Origin: Maricaulis sp.
GTDB taxonomy: Bacteria; Pseudomonadota; Alphaproteobacteria; Caulobacterales; Maricaulaceae
Reading direction: 5' to 3'
Length of the DNA stretch: 37,086 nucleotides
NCBI RefSeq assembly: GCF_030149425.1
Contig: NZ_JASBRQ010000063.1
Location: forward strand, 1-37,086
Part shown: positions 15,544 through 25,043 of the stretch, piece by piece
How the letters are laid out: each line of letters begins with the position of its first letter
Numbering within the stretch: position 1 is the first letter of the stretch
Translations under genes and position numbers: made by a program
The notes under the pieces: generated by a model
The model's database searches: none
Seen by the model: only the letters and a program-made list of their open reading frames with translations
What the model was told of the DNA's origin: nothing

Positions 15544-18500
15544 ATGAGCCATCTTCTGGATCGACTGACCTTCTTCACCCGTTCAAGCGAAGACTTCTCC
15601 GGTGGACACGGCGTGACCACCGAGGAGGGCCGCGGCTGGGAAGACGCCTATCGCAAGCGCTGGCAGCACGATAAGGTCGTGCGCTCGACCCATGGCGCGA
15701 ATTGCACGGGCTCGTGTAGCTGGAAAATCTACGTCAAGGGCGGACTGGTGACCTGGGAAACCCAGCAAACCGATTATCCGCGTACCCGGCCGGATCTGCC
15801 CAATCACGAACCGCGCGGCTGTTCCCGCGGTGCCAGCTATTCCTGGTACATGTATTCGAGCAACCGGGTGAAATACCCGCTCATCCGCTCGCGCCTGCTC
15901 AAGGCATGGCGTGCGGCGCGAAAGACGCTGAGCCCCATCGCGGCCTGGCGGTCGATCCAGCAGGACCCCGAGACCCGCAATTCCTACATCCGCAAGCGCG
16001 GCTCGGGCGGGTTTGTGCGGGCTGACTGGGACGAGGTCACAGAGATCATCGCCACGGCGAACGCCTATACGGCCAAGACCTATGGTCCGGACCGTGTCTT
16101 CGGATTCTCACCCATTCCTGCCATGTCCATGGTCTCATATGCTGCGGGATCGCGGTATCTGTCGCTGCTCGGCGGTGTCTGCATGTCGTTCTACGACTGG
16201 TATTGCGACCTGCCACCGGCCAGCCCGATGACCTGGGGCGAACAGACTGATGTTCCGGAATCTGCGGACTGGTACAATGCCGGCTATCTGCTGATCTGGG
16301 GATCCAATGTACCTCAGACGCGCACCCCGGATGCGCACTTCTATACCGAGGCGCGCTACAAGGGCGCCAAGAGCGCGGTGATCTGTCCGGACTATTCCGA
16401 GGCGTCCAAGTTCGGGGATGTCTGGCTGAACCCGAAACAGGGCACGGACGCCGCGCTGGCCCTGGCGTTCGGGCATGTCGTCCTGCGCGAATACCATCTC
16501 GACCGGCAGACGCCGTATTTCGAGCAGTATGCACGTGAAAACACCGACATGCCGATGCTGGTCAAACTGGTGGAGAAGGATGGTCGCTATGTGCCGGACC
16601 GTCTGGTGCGTGCCTCCGATTTTGACGGCTCGCTGGACCAGGACAACAATCCGGAATGGAAGACGGTCGCCTTTGACCGCAAGTCCGGTCAGGTCGTCAC
16701 GCCGCAAGGCTCCATCGGGTTCCGCTGGGGCGAAAAGGGCAAGTGGAATCTCGAACAGAAAGACGGCAAGGGTGAGGACATTGATCTCGAGCTCTCGCTG
16801 ATCTTGGAAGAGAACCATGATGACATCGTTGATGTCGGCTTCCCCTATTTCGGCAATCAGGAACACGACCATTTCGACGGCACGGACCATCCGGATGTGC
16901 TGTGGCGCAAGATTCCGGTGAAGAAGCTCACGCTGGACGGAAGCGAGACGCTGGTTGCCACCGTGTTCGACCTGTTCTGTGCGAATTACGGCCTGGATCG
17001 CGGCCTGGGCGGGGAGCACCTGGCCCAGTCCTATGACGATATCGAGCCTTACACCCCGGCCTGGGCCGAGAAGATCACCGGTGTGCCGCGTGACAAGATC
17101 ATCGCTGTCGCCCGTGAATTCGCGACCAATGCCGAGAAGACCCAGGGCAAGTCGATGATCATCATCGGCGCGGCCATGAACCACTGGTACCACATGGACA
17201 TGAATTACCGCGGGGTGATCAACCTGCTGGTGATGTGTGGCTGTATCGGTCAGTCCGGCGGTGGCTGGGCGCACTATGTGGGGCAGGAAAAGCTGCGACC
17301 CCAGACCGGCTGGCAGCCGCTGGCCTTCGCGCTGGACTGGTCGCGTCCGCCCCGTCAGCAGAACTCAACGTCCTGCTGGTATGCCCATACGGATCAGTGG
17401 CGCTACGAGACTCTGTCGGTAAAGGACATTCTCTCCCCGACGGCGCCGGACGACAAGGACTGGTCCGGCTCGATGATCGACTATAACGCCCGCGCCGAAC
17501 GCATGGGCTGGCTGCCGTCCGCGCCGCAACTGACGACCAACCCGCTGACCCTGTCCAAGGAGGCAGACGCCGCGGGACGCGATCCCAAGGATTTCGTAGT
17601 CGACCAGCTGAAGTCTGGCGAACTGGAGATGTCGTGCCACGATCCGGACAATCCGGCGAACTGGCCGCGAAACCTGTTCGTCTGGCGTTCGAACCTGCTC
17701 GGTTCGTCCGGCAAGGGTCACGAATATTTCCTCAAACACCTGGTCGGCGCTGATAACGGCGTGCTGGGCGAGGAATGTGGCGAGGATCTGCGTCCGGATG
17801 AGATCAAATGGGTCGCTGACGCTCCGGAGGGCAAGCTGGACCTGCTGGTCGCCATCGATTTCCGCATGTCCACGACCTGTGTCTATTCCGACATCGTCCT
17901 TCCGACGGCGACCTGGTATGAGAAAAACGATCTTAACACCTCGGACATGCACCCCTTCATTCACCCGCTGACCAAGGCCGTCGACCCGGCCTGGGAAGCG
18001 CGTTCCGACTGGGACATTTTCAAGGGGATCGCCCGGAAGTTCTCGGAGATTGCTCCGGAAGAGCTTGGCGTGGAAACCGATGTCGTTCTCACCCCGATCC
18101 TGCACGATACGCCCGGCGAGATGGCCCAGGCGATGGATGTGAAAGACTGGAAGAAGGGCGAATGCGACCCGGTCCCGGGCAAGACCATGCCGAACATTGC
18201 GGTCGTCGAACGGGACTATCCGAACCTCTACAAGAAATATACGTCGCTCGGCCCGCTCCTCAACAAGCTGGGGAATGGCGGCAAGGGGATTGGATGGAAT
18301 ACCGATCATGAAGTCGATCTGCTCGGCAAGCTGAACGGTGTTGTCGATGAGGACGGGCCGACCCAGGGACGTCCGAAGATCGAGACGGCCATCCATGCGG
18401 CAGAGACCATCCTGACCCTGGCCCCGGAGACCAATGGCGAAGTTGCGGTGAAGGCCTGGGACGCGCTGTCCCAGACGACAGGTCGCGACCACACCCATCT

Positions 18501-19284
18501 GGCCATGCCCAAGGAAGAGGAGAAGATCCGCTTCCGTGACGTGGTCAGTCAGCCGCGCAAGATCATCTCTTCGCCCACCTGGTCCGGCCTGGAGAGCGAG
18601 CATGTCTGCTACAATGCCGGCTACACCAATGTGCACGAGCGCATTCCGTGGCGCACGCTGACGGGTCGCCAGCAGCTCTACCAGGACCACAAGTGGATGC
18701 TGGCCTTTGGTGAGGCGCTGTGTGTCTACCGACCACCGATCGATACCAAGGCGGTCAATCCGGTTATCGACAGCAAGCCGAATGGCGAGAAACAGGTGGT
18801 GCTGAACTTCATCACGCCGCACCAGAAATGGGGCATCCACTCCACCTATACCGATAACCTGTTGATGCTGACGCTGTCGCGCGGTGGGCCAATCGTCTGG
18901 CTCTCCGAAACCGACGCCAAGGCGGCGGGTATCGAGGATAATGACTGGGTCGAGGCCTATAATGCCAACGGCGCTCTGGTAGCGCGGGCGGTGGTTTCCC
19001 AGCGCATGAAGGACGGCACGCTCTTCATGTATCACGCCCAGGAAAAGATCGTGAACGTACCCGGCTCGCAGACGACCGGTCAGCGTGGCGGTATCCACAA
19101 CTCGGTCACCCGGGCAACGCTCAAGCCGACGCACATGATCGGCGGTTATGCGCAGCAATCCTGGGGTTTCAACTATTACGGCACGGTCGGTTCGAACCGC
19201 GACGAGTTCGTCATCGTGCGCAAGCTCAACAAGGTCGACTGGCTGGAAGGCCCGGCGGCTGACGCGATGGAGGCCGCAGAATGA
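15544..19284 (+). CDS. narG: Respiratory nitrate reductase alpha subunit NarG
   Basis: NarG carries the molybdenum bis-MGD centre and one iron-sulfur cluster and reduces nitrate to nitrite on the cytoplasmic side of the membrane. The product is 1246 residues, almost exactly the E. coli length. Cluster ligands are visible as HGANCTGSC (His50, Cys54, Cys58) and Cys93 in RGCSRG; Asp222 in WYCDLPPASP corresponds to the molybdenum ligand. There is no twin-arginine leader, as expected for the membrane-bound cytoplasm-facing type rather than periplasmic Nap. AGGAGCAAG precedes the ATG. It overlaps narH by four bases (ATGA). Confidence 0.98.
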   Translation: MSHLLDRLTFFTRSSEDFSGGHGVTTEEGRGWEDAYRKRWQHDKVVRSTHGANCTGSCSWKIYVKGGLVTWETQQTDYPRTRPDLPNHEPRGCSRGASYSWYMYSSNRVKYPLIRSRLLKAWRAARKTLSPIAAWRSIQQDPETRNSYIRKRGSGGFVRADWDEVTEIIATANAYTAKTYGPDRVFGFSPIPAMSMVSYAAGSRYLSLLGGVCMSFYDWYCDLPPASPMTWGEQTDVPESADWYNAGYLLIWGSNVPQTRTPDAHFYTEARYKGAKSAVICPDYSEASKFGDVWLNPKQGTDAALALAFGHVVLREYHLDRQTPYFEQYARENTDMPMLVKLVEKDGRYVPDRLVRASDFDGSLDQDNNPEWKTVAFDRKSGQVVTPQGSIGFRWGEKGKWNLEQKDGKGEDIDLELSLILEENHDDIVDVGFPYFGNQEHDHFDGTDHPDVLWRKIPVKKLTLDGSETLVATVFDLFCANYGLDRGLGGEHLAQSYDDIEPYTPAWAEKITGVPRDKIIAVAREFATNAEKTQGKSMIIIGAAMNHWYHMDMNYRGVINLLVMCGCIGQSGGGWAHYVGQEKLRPQTGWQPLAFALDWSRPPRQQNSTSCWYAHTDQWRYETLSVKDILSPTAPDDKDWSGSMIDYNARAERMGWLPSAPQLTTNPLTLSKEADAAGRDPKDFVVDQLKSGELEMSCHDPDNPANWPRNLFVWRSNLLGSSGKGHEYFLKHLVGADNGVLGEECGEDLRPDEIKWVADAPEGKLDLLVAIDFRMSTTCVYSDIVLPTATWYEKNDLNTSDMHPFIHPLTKAVDPAWEARSDWDIFKGIARKFSEIAPEELGVETDVVLTPILHDTPGEMAQAMDVKDWKKGECDPVPGKTMPNIAVVERDYPNLYKKYTSLGPLLNKLGNGGKGIGWNTDHEVDLLGKLNGVVDEDGPTQGRPKIETAIHAAETILTLAPETNGEVAVKAWDALSQTTGRDHTHLAMPKEEEKIRFRDVVSQPRKIISSPTWSGLESEHVCYNAGYTNVHERIPWRTLTGRQQLYQDHKWMLAFGEALCVYRPPIDTKAVNPVIDSKPNGEKQVVLNFITPHQKWGIHSTYTDNLLMLTLSRGGPIVWLSETDAKAAGIEDNDWVEAYNANGALVARAVVSQRMKDGTLFMYHAQEKIVNVPGSQTTGQRGGIHNSVTRATLKPTHMIGGYAQQSWGFNYYGTVGSNRDEFVIVRKLNKVDWLEGPAADAMEAAE

Positions 19285-20807
19285 AGGTCCGTGCGCAAAT
19301 TGGAATGGTCCTTAATCTGGACAAGTGTATCGGCTGTCACACCTGTTCGGTGACGTGCAAGAATGTCTGGACCAATCGAGAAGGCGTTGAATACGCCTGG
19401 TTCAACAATGTCGAGACCAAGCCCGGCATCGGTTATCCCAAGGACTGGGAGAACCAGAAGCGCTGGAATGGTGGCTGGGTCCGCAATGGCAACGGCTCGC
19501 TGCGACCCAAGATGGGCTCGAAATGGCGGATCCTGGCGAAGATTTTCGCCAATCCGGATCTGCCGGAGATCGACGATTACTACGAGCCCTTCACCTTCGA
19601 CTATGAACACCTCCAGACCGCCAAGGAAAGCCAGGCTTTCCCGACAGCACGTCCGCGTTCGTTGATTTCCGGCGAGCGCATGGAGAAGATCGAATGGGGT
19701 CCGAACTGGGAGGAAATTCTCGGGGGTGAATTCTCCAAACGCTCCCAGGACTACAATTTCGAGGGTGTCCAGAAAGAGATCTACGGCGAGTTCGAGAACA
19801 CCTTCATGATGTATCTGCCGCGCCTGTGCGAGCACTGCATCAATCCGGCCTGTGTTGCCTCCTGTCCGTCCGGCGCGATCTACAAGCGCGAGGAGGACGG
19901 CATCGTTCTCATCGACCAGGAGAAGTGTCGCGGCTGGCGCATGTGTGTCTCGGCCTGCCCCTACAAGAAGATCTACTTCAACTGGGAAAGCGGCAAGTCG
20001 GAGAAATGTGTCTTCTGTTATCCGCGCATCGAGGCGGGTGAGCCGACCGTGTGTTCGGAAACCTGCGTCGGGCGGATCCGCTATCTCGGCGTTCTTCTCT
20101 ATGACGCGGACCGTATCGAGGAAGCGGCTTCGGCAGCCGACGAGAAGGACCTTTACGAGGCCCAGCTCAACATGTTCCTCGACCCGAATGATCCCGAAGT
20201 GATCGAGGCGGCCAGGAAAGAAGGCATCCCCGAGGCCTGGCTGGAAGCGGCCAAGGAAAGCCCGGTCTACAAAATGGCCATGGACTGGAAGGTCGCCTTC
20301 CCGCTCCACCCGGAATACCGGACGCTGCCGATGGTCTGGTACGTCCCGCCGCTGTCACCGATTTCCAACGCGGCCGAAGCCGGTGCCATTGGCGTCGACA
20401 GTGAGATGCCGGACGTCCGCTCCCTGCGGATCCCGCTGCGCTATCTCGCCAACATGCTCACGGCGGGTGACGAGGAGCCGGTGGCACTGGGGCTCGAGCG
20501 CATGCTCGCAATGCGGGCCTATATGCGCGCCAAGACGATCGACGGTGAGATCAAGGCGGACATGGCCGGGAAGGTCGGGCTGAACCCCGCCCTGATCGAG
20601 GACATGTACCGCATCATGGCAATCGCCAATTACGAGGATCGTTTCGTGATCCCGTCCAGCCACCGTGAATACGCTGAAAACGCCTACGACCTGCGCGGGG
20701 ATTGTGGCTTCAGCTTCGGCAATGGCTGTTCCGATGGGTCTTCCACCGGATCGCTGTTTGGCAAGTCGAAAAACCGCGCACCCATGAACCCGATGGAGAA
20801 AGCCTGA
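19281..20807 (+). CDS. narH: Respiratory nitrate reductase beta subunit NarH
   Basis: NarH passes electrons from the hemes of NarI to NarG through four iron-sulfur clusters. The product is 508 residues. Cysteine groups are CIGCHTCSVTC near the N-terminus, CEHCINPACVASC in the centre, CRGWRMCVSACPY starting at Cys216 (the tryptophan in place of a cysteine marks the [3Fe-4S] cluster) and KCVFCYPRI followed by VCSETCVGRIRYLG. This is the exact pattern of NarH. It overlaps narG and narJ by start/stop codons, so the subunits are translationally coupled. Confidence 0.98.
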   Translation: MKVRAQIGMVLNLDKCIGCHTCSVTCKNVWTNREGVEYAWFNNVETKPGIGYPKDWENQKRWNGGWVRNGNGSLRPKMGSKWRILAKIFANPDLPEIDDYYEPFTFDYEHLQTAKESQAFPTARPRSLISGERMEKIEWGPNWEEILGGEFSKRSQDYNFEGVQKEIYGEFENTFMMYLPRLCEHCINPACVASCPSGAIYKREEDGIVLIDQEKCRGWRMCVSACPYKKIYFNWESGKSEKCVFCYPRIEAGEPTVCSETCVGRIRYLGVLLYDADRIEEAASAADEKDLYEAQLNMFLDPNDPEVIEAARKEGIPEAWLEAAKESPVYKMAMDWKVAFPLHPEYRTLPMVWYVPPLSPISNAAEAGAIGVDSEMPDVRSLRIPLRYLANMLTAGDEEPVALGLERMLAMRAYMRAKTIDGEIKADMAGKVGLNPALIEDMYRIMAIANYEDRFVIPSSHREYAENAYDLRGDCGFSFGNGCSDGSSTGSLFGKSKNRAPMNPMEKA

Positions 20808-21505
20808 TGACCCGGACATTCAAGATATTCGCGGCACTTCTGAGTTATCCGACAGAAGCGATCCAGGCGGCATCTCCCGAGTTTCGGGGTGTGCTGGAAC
20901 AGGAAGGGCTGCTGCCGGTCGGGCAACAGCTCCGCCTCGGACATCTGATCGACCAGCTCGCAACAGGCGATCTCTATGACCTGCAGGAGCGCTATGTCTC
21001 CCTGTTCGACCGGTCGAAATCGCTTTCCCTGCACCTGTTTGAACACGTGCATGGCGAAAGCCGTGATCGCGGCCAGGCCATGGTGGACCTGCAGGACCTT
21101 TATGCACGCAACGGGCTGGAGATCTCGGCGAAGGAATTGCCGGACTATCTGCCGCTATTCCTGGAATTTCTGTCCACGCTACCGCTGGAGGAAGCCCGAG
21201 CCCTGCTGGGCGAGCCGGGTCATGTGCTCGAGGCGTTGCGGGATCGCATGCGCAAGCGCAAGTCGATCTATGCGGCGGTCTTCCGCGCGCTTCTGTCGGT
21301 CGCGGCGACCAATGCAGCCGCCGGTATCGCCGATATCCACACCGAAGACGAGGACCCGGACGACCTGGAAGCACTCGACGAGGCCTGGGCTGAAGAGCCT
21401 GTGACCTTCGGTCCGGGTGAACAGGGATGTCCGATCGCGGACCAGATGGTCGCCAAGATGAATGCGCCCGTCGACACCCCGGAACGCCAGGGAGGCCAGG
21501 CATGA
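20807..21505 (+). CDS. narJ: Nitrate reductase assembly chaperone NarJ
   Basis: NarJ is a cytoplasmic chaperone of the TorD/NarJ family that holds apo-NarG while the molybdenum cofactor is inserted and before docking to NarI. The product is 232 residues, mostly helical, with the family blocks FKIFAALLSYPT at the N-terminus, YVSLFDRSKSLSLHLFEHVHGESRDRGQAMVDL (about residues 60-90) and LPDYLPLFLEFLS. The ATG shares its A with the narH TGA, and its own TGA overlaps the narI ATG. An acidic tail (DEDPDDLEALDEAWAEEP) is present. Confidence 0.95.
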   Translation: MTRTFKIFAALLSYPTEAIQAASPEFRGVLEQEGLLPVGQQLRLGHLIDQLATGDLYDLQERYVSLFDRSKSLSLHLFEHVHGESRDRGQAMVDLQDLYARNGLEISAKELPDYLPLFLEFLSTLPLEEARALLGEPGHVLEALRDRMRKRKSIYAAVFRALLSVAATNAAAGIADIHTEDEDPDDLEALDEAWAEEPVTFGPGEQGCPIADQMVAKMNAPVDTPERQGGQA

Positions 21506-22206
21506 GCGAGTTTCTCAACACAGCGCTGTTCGGCATCTATCCGTATATCGCACTGGCCGTGCTCGTGGTCGGGTCGATGATCCGTTATGACCGCGAACCC
21601 TATTCCTGGAAGGCCGGGTCCAGCCAGCTCTTGCGGCGCAAACAGCTGGTCATGGGCTCGGTGCTCTTCCATCTCGGCGTGCTGGTGATCTTCTTTGGTC
21701 ACTTGGTCGGACTTCTCACCCCCATCGCGATCTTTGACGCGCTGGGGATCAGTCACGGGGCCAAGCAATTGCTGGCGATCATCGCGGGTGGTGTCGCCGG
21801 CGTCCTGGCTTTGATCGGGGCGACACTGCTCCTGCACCGCCGCCTGGCAGATGCACGGATCCGGGCGACCTCGAACTTCTCCGACAACGCCATCCTGGTC
21901 ATTCTCTATCTCCAGCTTCTGCTGGGGCTGGGAACGATCTTCGTGTCCATGAACCATCTGGATGGCCACGAAATGGTGACGTTCATGAATTGGGCGCAGG
22001 GCATTTTCACGCTGGATTTCGCAGCGTCCAGCTATATCGAGCACGCCCACTGGATCTTCAAGGCGCACCTCTTCCTGGGATTGACCATCTTCCTGATCTT
22101 CCCGTTCACGCGCCTCGTCCACATTTTCAGCGCGCCCGCGCGCTACATCTTCCGCCGGGGCTACCAGGTCGTGCGCAGCAAGCCGGTACCAGGAGGTCCC
22201 AAATGA
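21502..22206 (+). CDS. narI: Respiratory nitrate reductase gamma subunit NarI
   Basis: NarI is the membrane cytochrome b subunit that oxidises quinol and passes electrons to NarH through two b hemes. The product is 234 residues with five membrane segments. Candidate heme-binding histidines are in MGSVLFHLGVLVIFFGHLVG (second segment) and HAHWIFKAHLFLG (last segment). The N-terminus NTALFGIYPYIALAVLVVGS and the RYDREPYSWKAGSSQLL loop are typical. It overlaps narJ and the following isomerase gene by ATGA junctions. Confidence 0.97.
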   Translation: MSEFLNTALFGIYPYIALAVLVVGSMIRYDREPYSWKAGSSQLLRRKQLVMGSVLFHLGVLVIFFGHLVGLLTPIAIFDALGISHGAKQLLAIIAGGVAGVLALIGATLLLHRRLADARIRATSNFSDNAILVILYLQLLLGLGTIFVSMNHLDGHEMVTFMNWAQGIFTLDFAASSYIEHAHWIFKAHLFLGLTIFLIFPFTRLVHIFSAPARYIFRRGYQVVRSKPVPGGPK

Positions 22207-23018
22207 GCGGTCACACACTCATCGAAACGGCTGTTGCCACGCCCGATGTGCGCGTCAATGGCACTCTGATCGAGCCGGAAGCGATTGCGGCGGAGGCCCA
22301 GCACCATCCTTCTGACAGTCCGGAAGCGGCCTGGAAAGCTGCTGCCGAGGCGCTCGTCATCCGCGAAAGCCTGCTCCAGGCCGCGCGTGCACGGGAGTTG
22401 TCGGTCGAGGTTGGCGAACATGAGGATCCGGACGAGGCCCTGATCCGAGCTCTGACGGAACAGGAGATCTCTGTCCCCGAGCCAGACGAGGAGAGTTGCC
22501 GGCGCTATTTCGCGAATAATCGCGAACGTTTTCGTCCTGCAGACATCTACGAGCCCGCCCATATCCTTTTGCAGGCGGACAGCAAGGACGCGATCGCCTA
22601 TGATGCTGTCCGGGCCGACACACGGGCCCTGATCGCCCATCTCAAGCTCCACCCGGACCATTTCGACCGGCTGGCGCGGGAAATGTCGGCCTGTAACTCG
22701 TCCGCGGATGGCGGGCGGCTGGGACAGGTGGCGCGCGGCGAGACCACGCCAGCCTTCGAGGCGGCAATGCTGGCCCTGTCGGCTGGTGAGTTAACGGAAG
22801 AACCCGTGGAAACGCCGTACGGCTTCCACATCATCCGCCTAGACCGGAAACGGGTCGGGGAACTTCCCGAGTTTGAGGAAGCCCGGCCGCTTATCGAGGA
22901 TTTCCTGCGTGATGCCAGCTGGCGTCGCGCCGTTGCCCAGTTCGTGTCGCTCGTGGTCGGCGAGGCGAAGATCGAGGGCGTCGAGCTGCATGGGGCCAAC
23001 TCCCCGCTTGTGCAGTGA
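22203..23018 (+). CDS. Parvulin-type peptidyl-prolyl isomerase of the nar operon (PpiC/NifM-like)
   Basis: The product is 271 residues: an N-terminal helical domain of about 110 residues and a C-terminal parvulin domain from about 120 (PAHILLQADSKDA, then SADGGRLGQVARGETTPAFEAAMLALSAGELTEEPVETPYGFHIIRLD). It has no signal peptide, so it is probably cytoplasmic, unlike SurA. Such genes are known at the end of nar operons and resemble NifM, which helps mature nitrogenase iron protein; by analogy it may assist folding of a nitrate reductase subunit. Its ATG overlaps the narI stop, which shows it is part of the operon. Confidence 0.87.
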   Translation: MSGHTLIETAVATPDVRVNGTLIEPEAIAAEAQHHPSDSPEAAWKAAAEALVIRESLLQAARARELSVEVGEHEDPDEALIRALTEQEISVPEPDEESCRRYFANNRERFRPADIYEPAHILLQADSKDAIAYDAVRADTRALIAHLKLHPDHFDRLAREMSACNSSADGGRLGQVARGETTPAFEAAMLALSAGELTEEPVETPYGFHIIRLDRKRVGELPEFEEARPLIEDFLRDASWRRAVAQFVSLVVGEAKIEGVELHGANSPLVQ

Positions 23019-23073
23019 CAGATCACATTCGGCCGGTGTCAGGGGGACCCCGGCACAACAAGGACTTGGAAAA

Positions 23074-24288
23074 ATGAAAACGCGAGCTTTCTTGAAAACC
23101 GCACTTCTGGCTGCCACGGCAAGCGTGGCTCTGCTGCCTGCCCCGGCGTCCGCGGCGGCGGAAGAGGGCGTGGATTGGATCCTCAACATGCGCCTGCGTG
23201 GCGAAAGCGTGGACCAGGATGGAGCCGCCAATGAGGCGGAAGCGCTGACCCTGCGCACCCGTTTCGGGGTTCAGGCGACCTTGTCTGAAAATTTCAGCTT
23301 CCTCATCGAGGGCGAAAACGTCACGCATCTGGTGGATGATTTCAACGATACGACCAACGGGTTGGCCGGTTACCCGGTGATTGCGGACCCCGAGGCAACC
23401 GAGCTCAATCGCGCCCAGATTTCCTGGACACATGCGGATGGCTACAGCGCCATGCTTGGGCGTCAACGCATAATTCTCGGTGATGCCCGCTATGTGGGCA
23501 ATGTCGGTTTCCGCCAGAACGAGCAGACTTTCGATGCGGCGGTTTTTGGACTCCAGCCGGTTGACGGGCTGAATGTCACCTATGCCTATCTGGACCGCGT
23601 GCACCGCATCTTCGGTGATGATCACCCGGCCGGAGAGCTGGACCTCAACGCGCATGCCTTGCTGGCGGCCTATGATGCCGGCGCAGGAACGCTGACCGGT
23701 TTTGCCATCCTGGCTGATGTCGAGGATGCGGGTGTGATTTCTAATGCGACCTATGGCGTCAACTGGACGGGAACATTTGGCGGCGAGGGCGAACCGTCCT
23801 GGCGCTATCTGATCGAATACGCCCACCAGAGCGATCATGCGGACAATCCGCTCAGCTTCGATCTGTCCATGTTCCGGGCAGAAATCGGTGTCAGCCAGAA
23901 CGGTCTCAATGCACTCCTTGGCGTGGAGCAGCTGAACGGCAACGGGACCGTTGGATTCATGACGCCTCTCGCCACTTTGCACAAGTTCCAGGGGTGGGCC
24001 GATGCCTTCCTGACGACCCCGGCGGACGGTATCCGCGATATCTATATTCGGGTGGGGTATACCTTCCCGGAAGTTCCAATCGGCCAGAGTCTGAACACGG
24101 CGATCATCTATCATGATTTCGACTCCGAAAACGGTGGTGGCGATCTGGGTTCCGAGATCGATTTCGTGGTCAATTCCGGCCTGACGGATAATGTCTCGCT
24201 TCAGTTCAAGGCCGCCATATTCGACGGCGGGGACAGCGGGCCGGCAGATCGGGACAAGTTCTGGCTTGGCCTGACCTATTCGCGATAA
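23074..24288 (+). CDS. Outer-membrane beta-barrel protein (alginate-export/porin-like)
   Basis: The product is 404 residues with a signal peptide (MKTRAFLKTALLAATASVAL, cleavage likely after ASAAA) and then alternating short strands rich in aromatic and charged residues, as in outer-membrane barrels. Blocks such as LRTRFGVQATLSENFSFLIEGE, LNRAQISWTHADGYSAMLGRQRI and the C-terminal strand DKFWLGLTYSR resemble alginate-export-type porins. I chose ATG 23074 because AAGGA lies at 23060-23064 and a signal peptide follows; the frame is open further upstream only as a shadow of the isomerase gene. It lies 55 bases after the isomerase stop and before a terminator-like hairpin, suggesting it is the last nar-operon gene and could be an entry route for nitrate. 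That role is inference. Confidence 0.8.
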   Translation: MKTRAFLKTALLAATASVALLPAPASAAAEEGVDWILNMRLRGESVDQDGAANEAEALTLRTRFGVQATLSENFSFLIEGENVTHLVDDFNDTTNGLAGYPVIADPEATELNRAQISWTHADGYSAMLGRQRIILGDARYVGNVGFRQNEQTFDAAVFGLQPVDGLNVTYAYLDRVHRIFGDDHPAGELDLNAHALLAAYDAGAGTLTGFAILADVEDAGVISNATYGVNWTGTFGGEGEPSWRYLIEYAHQSDHADNPLSFDLSMFRAEIGVSQNGLNALLGVEQLNGNGTVGFMTPLATLHKFQGWADAFLTTPADGIRDIYIRVGYTFPEVPIGQSLNTAIIYHDFDSENGGGDLGSEIDFVVNSGLTDNVSLQFKAAIFDGGDSGPADRDKFWLGLTYSR

Positions 24289-24297
24289 CTCATCAGT

Positions 24298-24324
24298 GTG
24301 CCCGGCAATCTGATTGCCTGGCAC
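24298..24324 (+). terminator. Hairpin after the nar operon
   Basis: GTGCC-C-GGCAAT, loop CTG, ATTGCC-T-GGCAC forms an 11-pair stem with one mismatch, followed by ATTTCATT. It lies ten bases after the beta-barrel gene stop and 32 bases before the carbonic anhydrase start. The T run is weak, so some read-through into the next gene is likely. Confidence 0.65.
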
Positions 24325-24356
24325 ATTTCATTCCGGCTGCAGAGAGGGGCATCGCC

Positions 24357-25043
24357 ATGATCGAGACACTGTTGCGGAACAATGAGGAATGGGCCGCGTC
24401 TAAGATCGCGGAGGATTCCGACTTCTTCAGCCGCATTGCCGGACAGCAATCACCGGAGTATCTCTGGATCGGGTGCTCCGACAGCCGTGTCCCGGCCAAT
24501 GAGGTGTTGGGATTGAAGCCCGGCGATCTCTTTGTGCACCTAAATGTCGCCAATATCGCCTGTCCCAGCGACACCAATTTTCTGGCCGTTTTGCAATACG
24601 CGGTCGAGACGCTGAAAGTGCGTCACATCATCGTTTGCGGACATTATGGCTGTGGCGGGGTGGCGGCTGCGGTTGATGACTGCCGCCATGGCCTGGTCGA
24701 TCACTGGTTGCAACCGGTGCGCGATGCCGCTGACGAGTTTGCCGATCATCTTCTGCGCATACGGGACGAAGACCGCCGGCTGGACGCGTTGTGCGAAGCC
24801 AATGTCGCCAGCCAGGTCTGTTCCGTCGCGTGCAACCCCATAGTCCAGGATGCCTGGCGCAGGCATCAGTCGCTGACCGTGCACGGCTGGATCTATTCGC
24901 TGGAGGACGGCCTCCTGCACGATCTGGACTGCTCGATCAGCTCCTTTACGGGTCTTTCGAGCGCCTTTCCGGCGAAATTGTCCGGCCAGATCGGAGCGCC
25001 CATGAAAGCGCGCAACGGCGGTGTCAGAGGAACTTGGCCTTGA
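24357..25043 (+). CDS. Beta-class carbonic anhydrase with an IS-derived C-terminus
   Basis: Beta-carbonic anhydrases interconvert carbon dioxide and bicarbonate with a zinc ion. The product is 228 residues. The zinc and catalytic residues are Cys40, Asp42 and Arg44 in GCSDSRV, and His96 and Cys99 in CGHYGCGG. Further family blocks are HLNVANIACPSDTNFLAVLQYAV and LTVHGWIYSLEDGLLHDLD. The last eight residues (GGVRGTWP) and the TGA are encoded by the left end of the adjacent IS6-family element, which begins at about 25017; the original tail has been replaced. The catalytic domain is complete, so the enzyme may still work. It follows a terminator-like hairpin and may have its own weak promoter. 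Confidence 0.93.
   Translation: MIETLLRNNEEWAASKIAEDSDFFSRIAGQQSPEYLWIGCSDSRVPANEVLGLKPGDLFVHLNVANIACPSDTNFLAVLQYAVETLKVRHIIVCGHYGCGGVAAAVDDCRHGLVDHWLQPVRDAADEFADHLLRIRDEDRRLDALCEANVASQVCSVACNPIVQDAWRRHQSLTVHGWIYSLEDGLLHDLDCSISSFTGLSSAFPAKLSGQIGAPMKARNGGVRGTWP

Noticed and set aside
17365..19158. A 597-residue open frame on the minus strand across narG
   Set aside because: Long antisense frames are common opposite GC-rich genes with strong third-position bias. narG is certain and the antisense product shows no recognisable motif or ribosome site.
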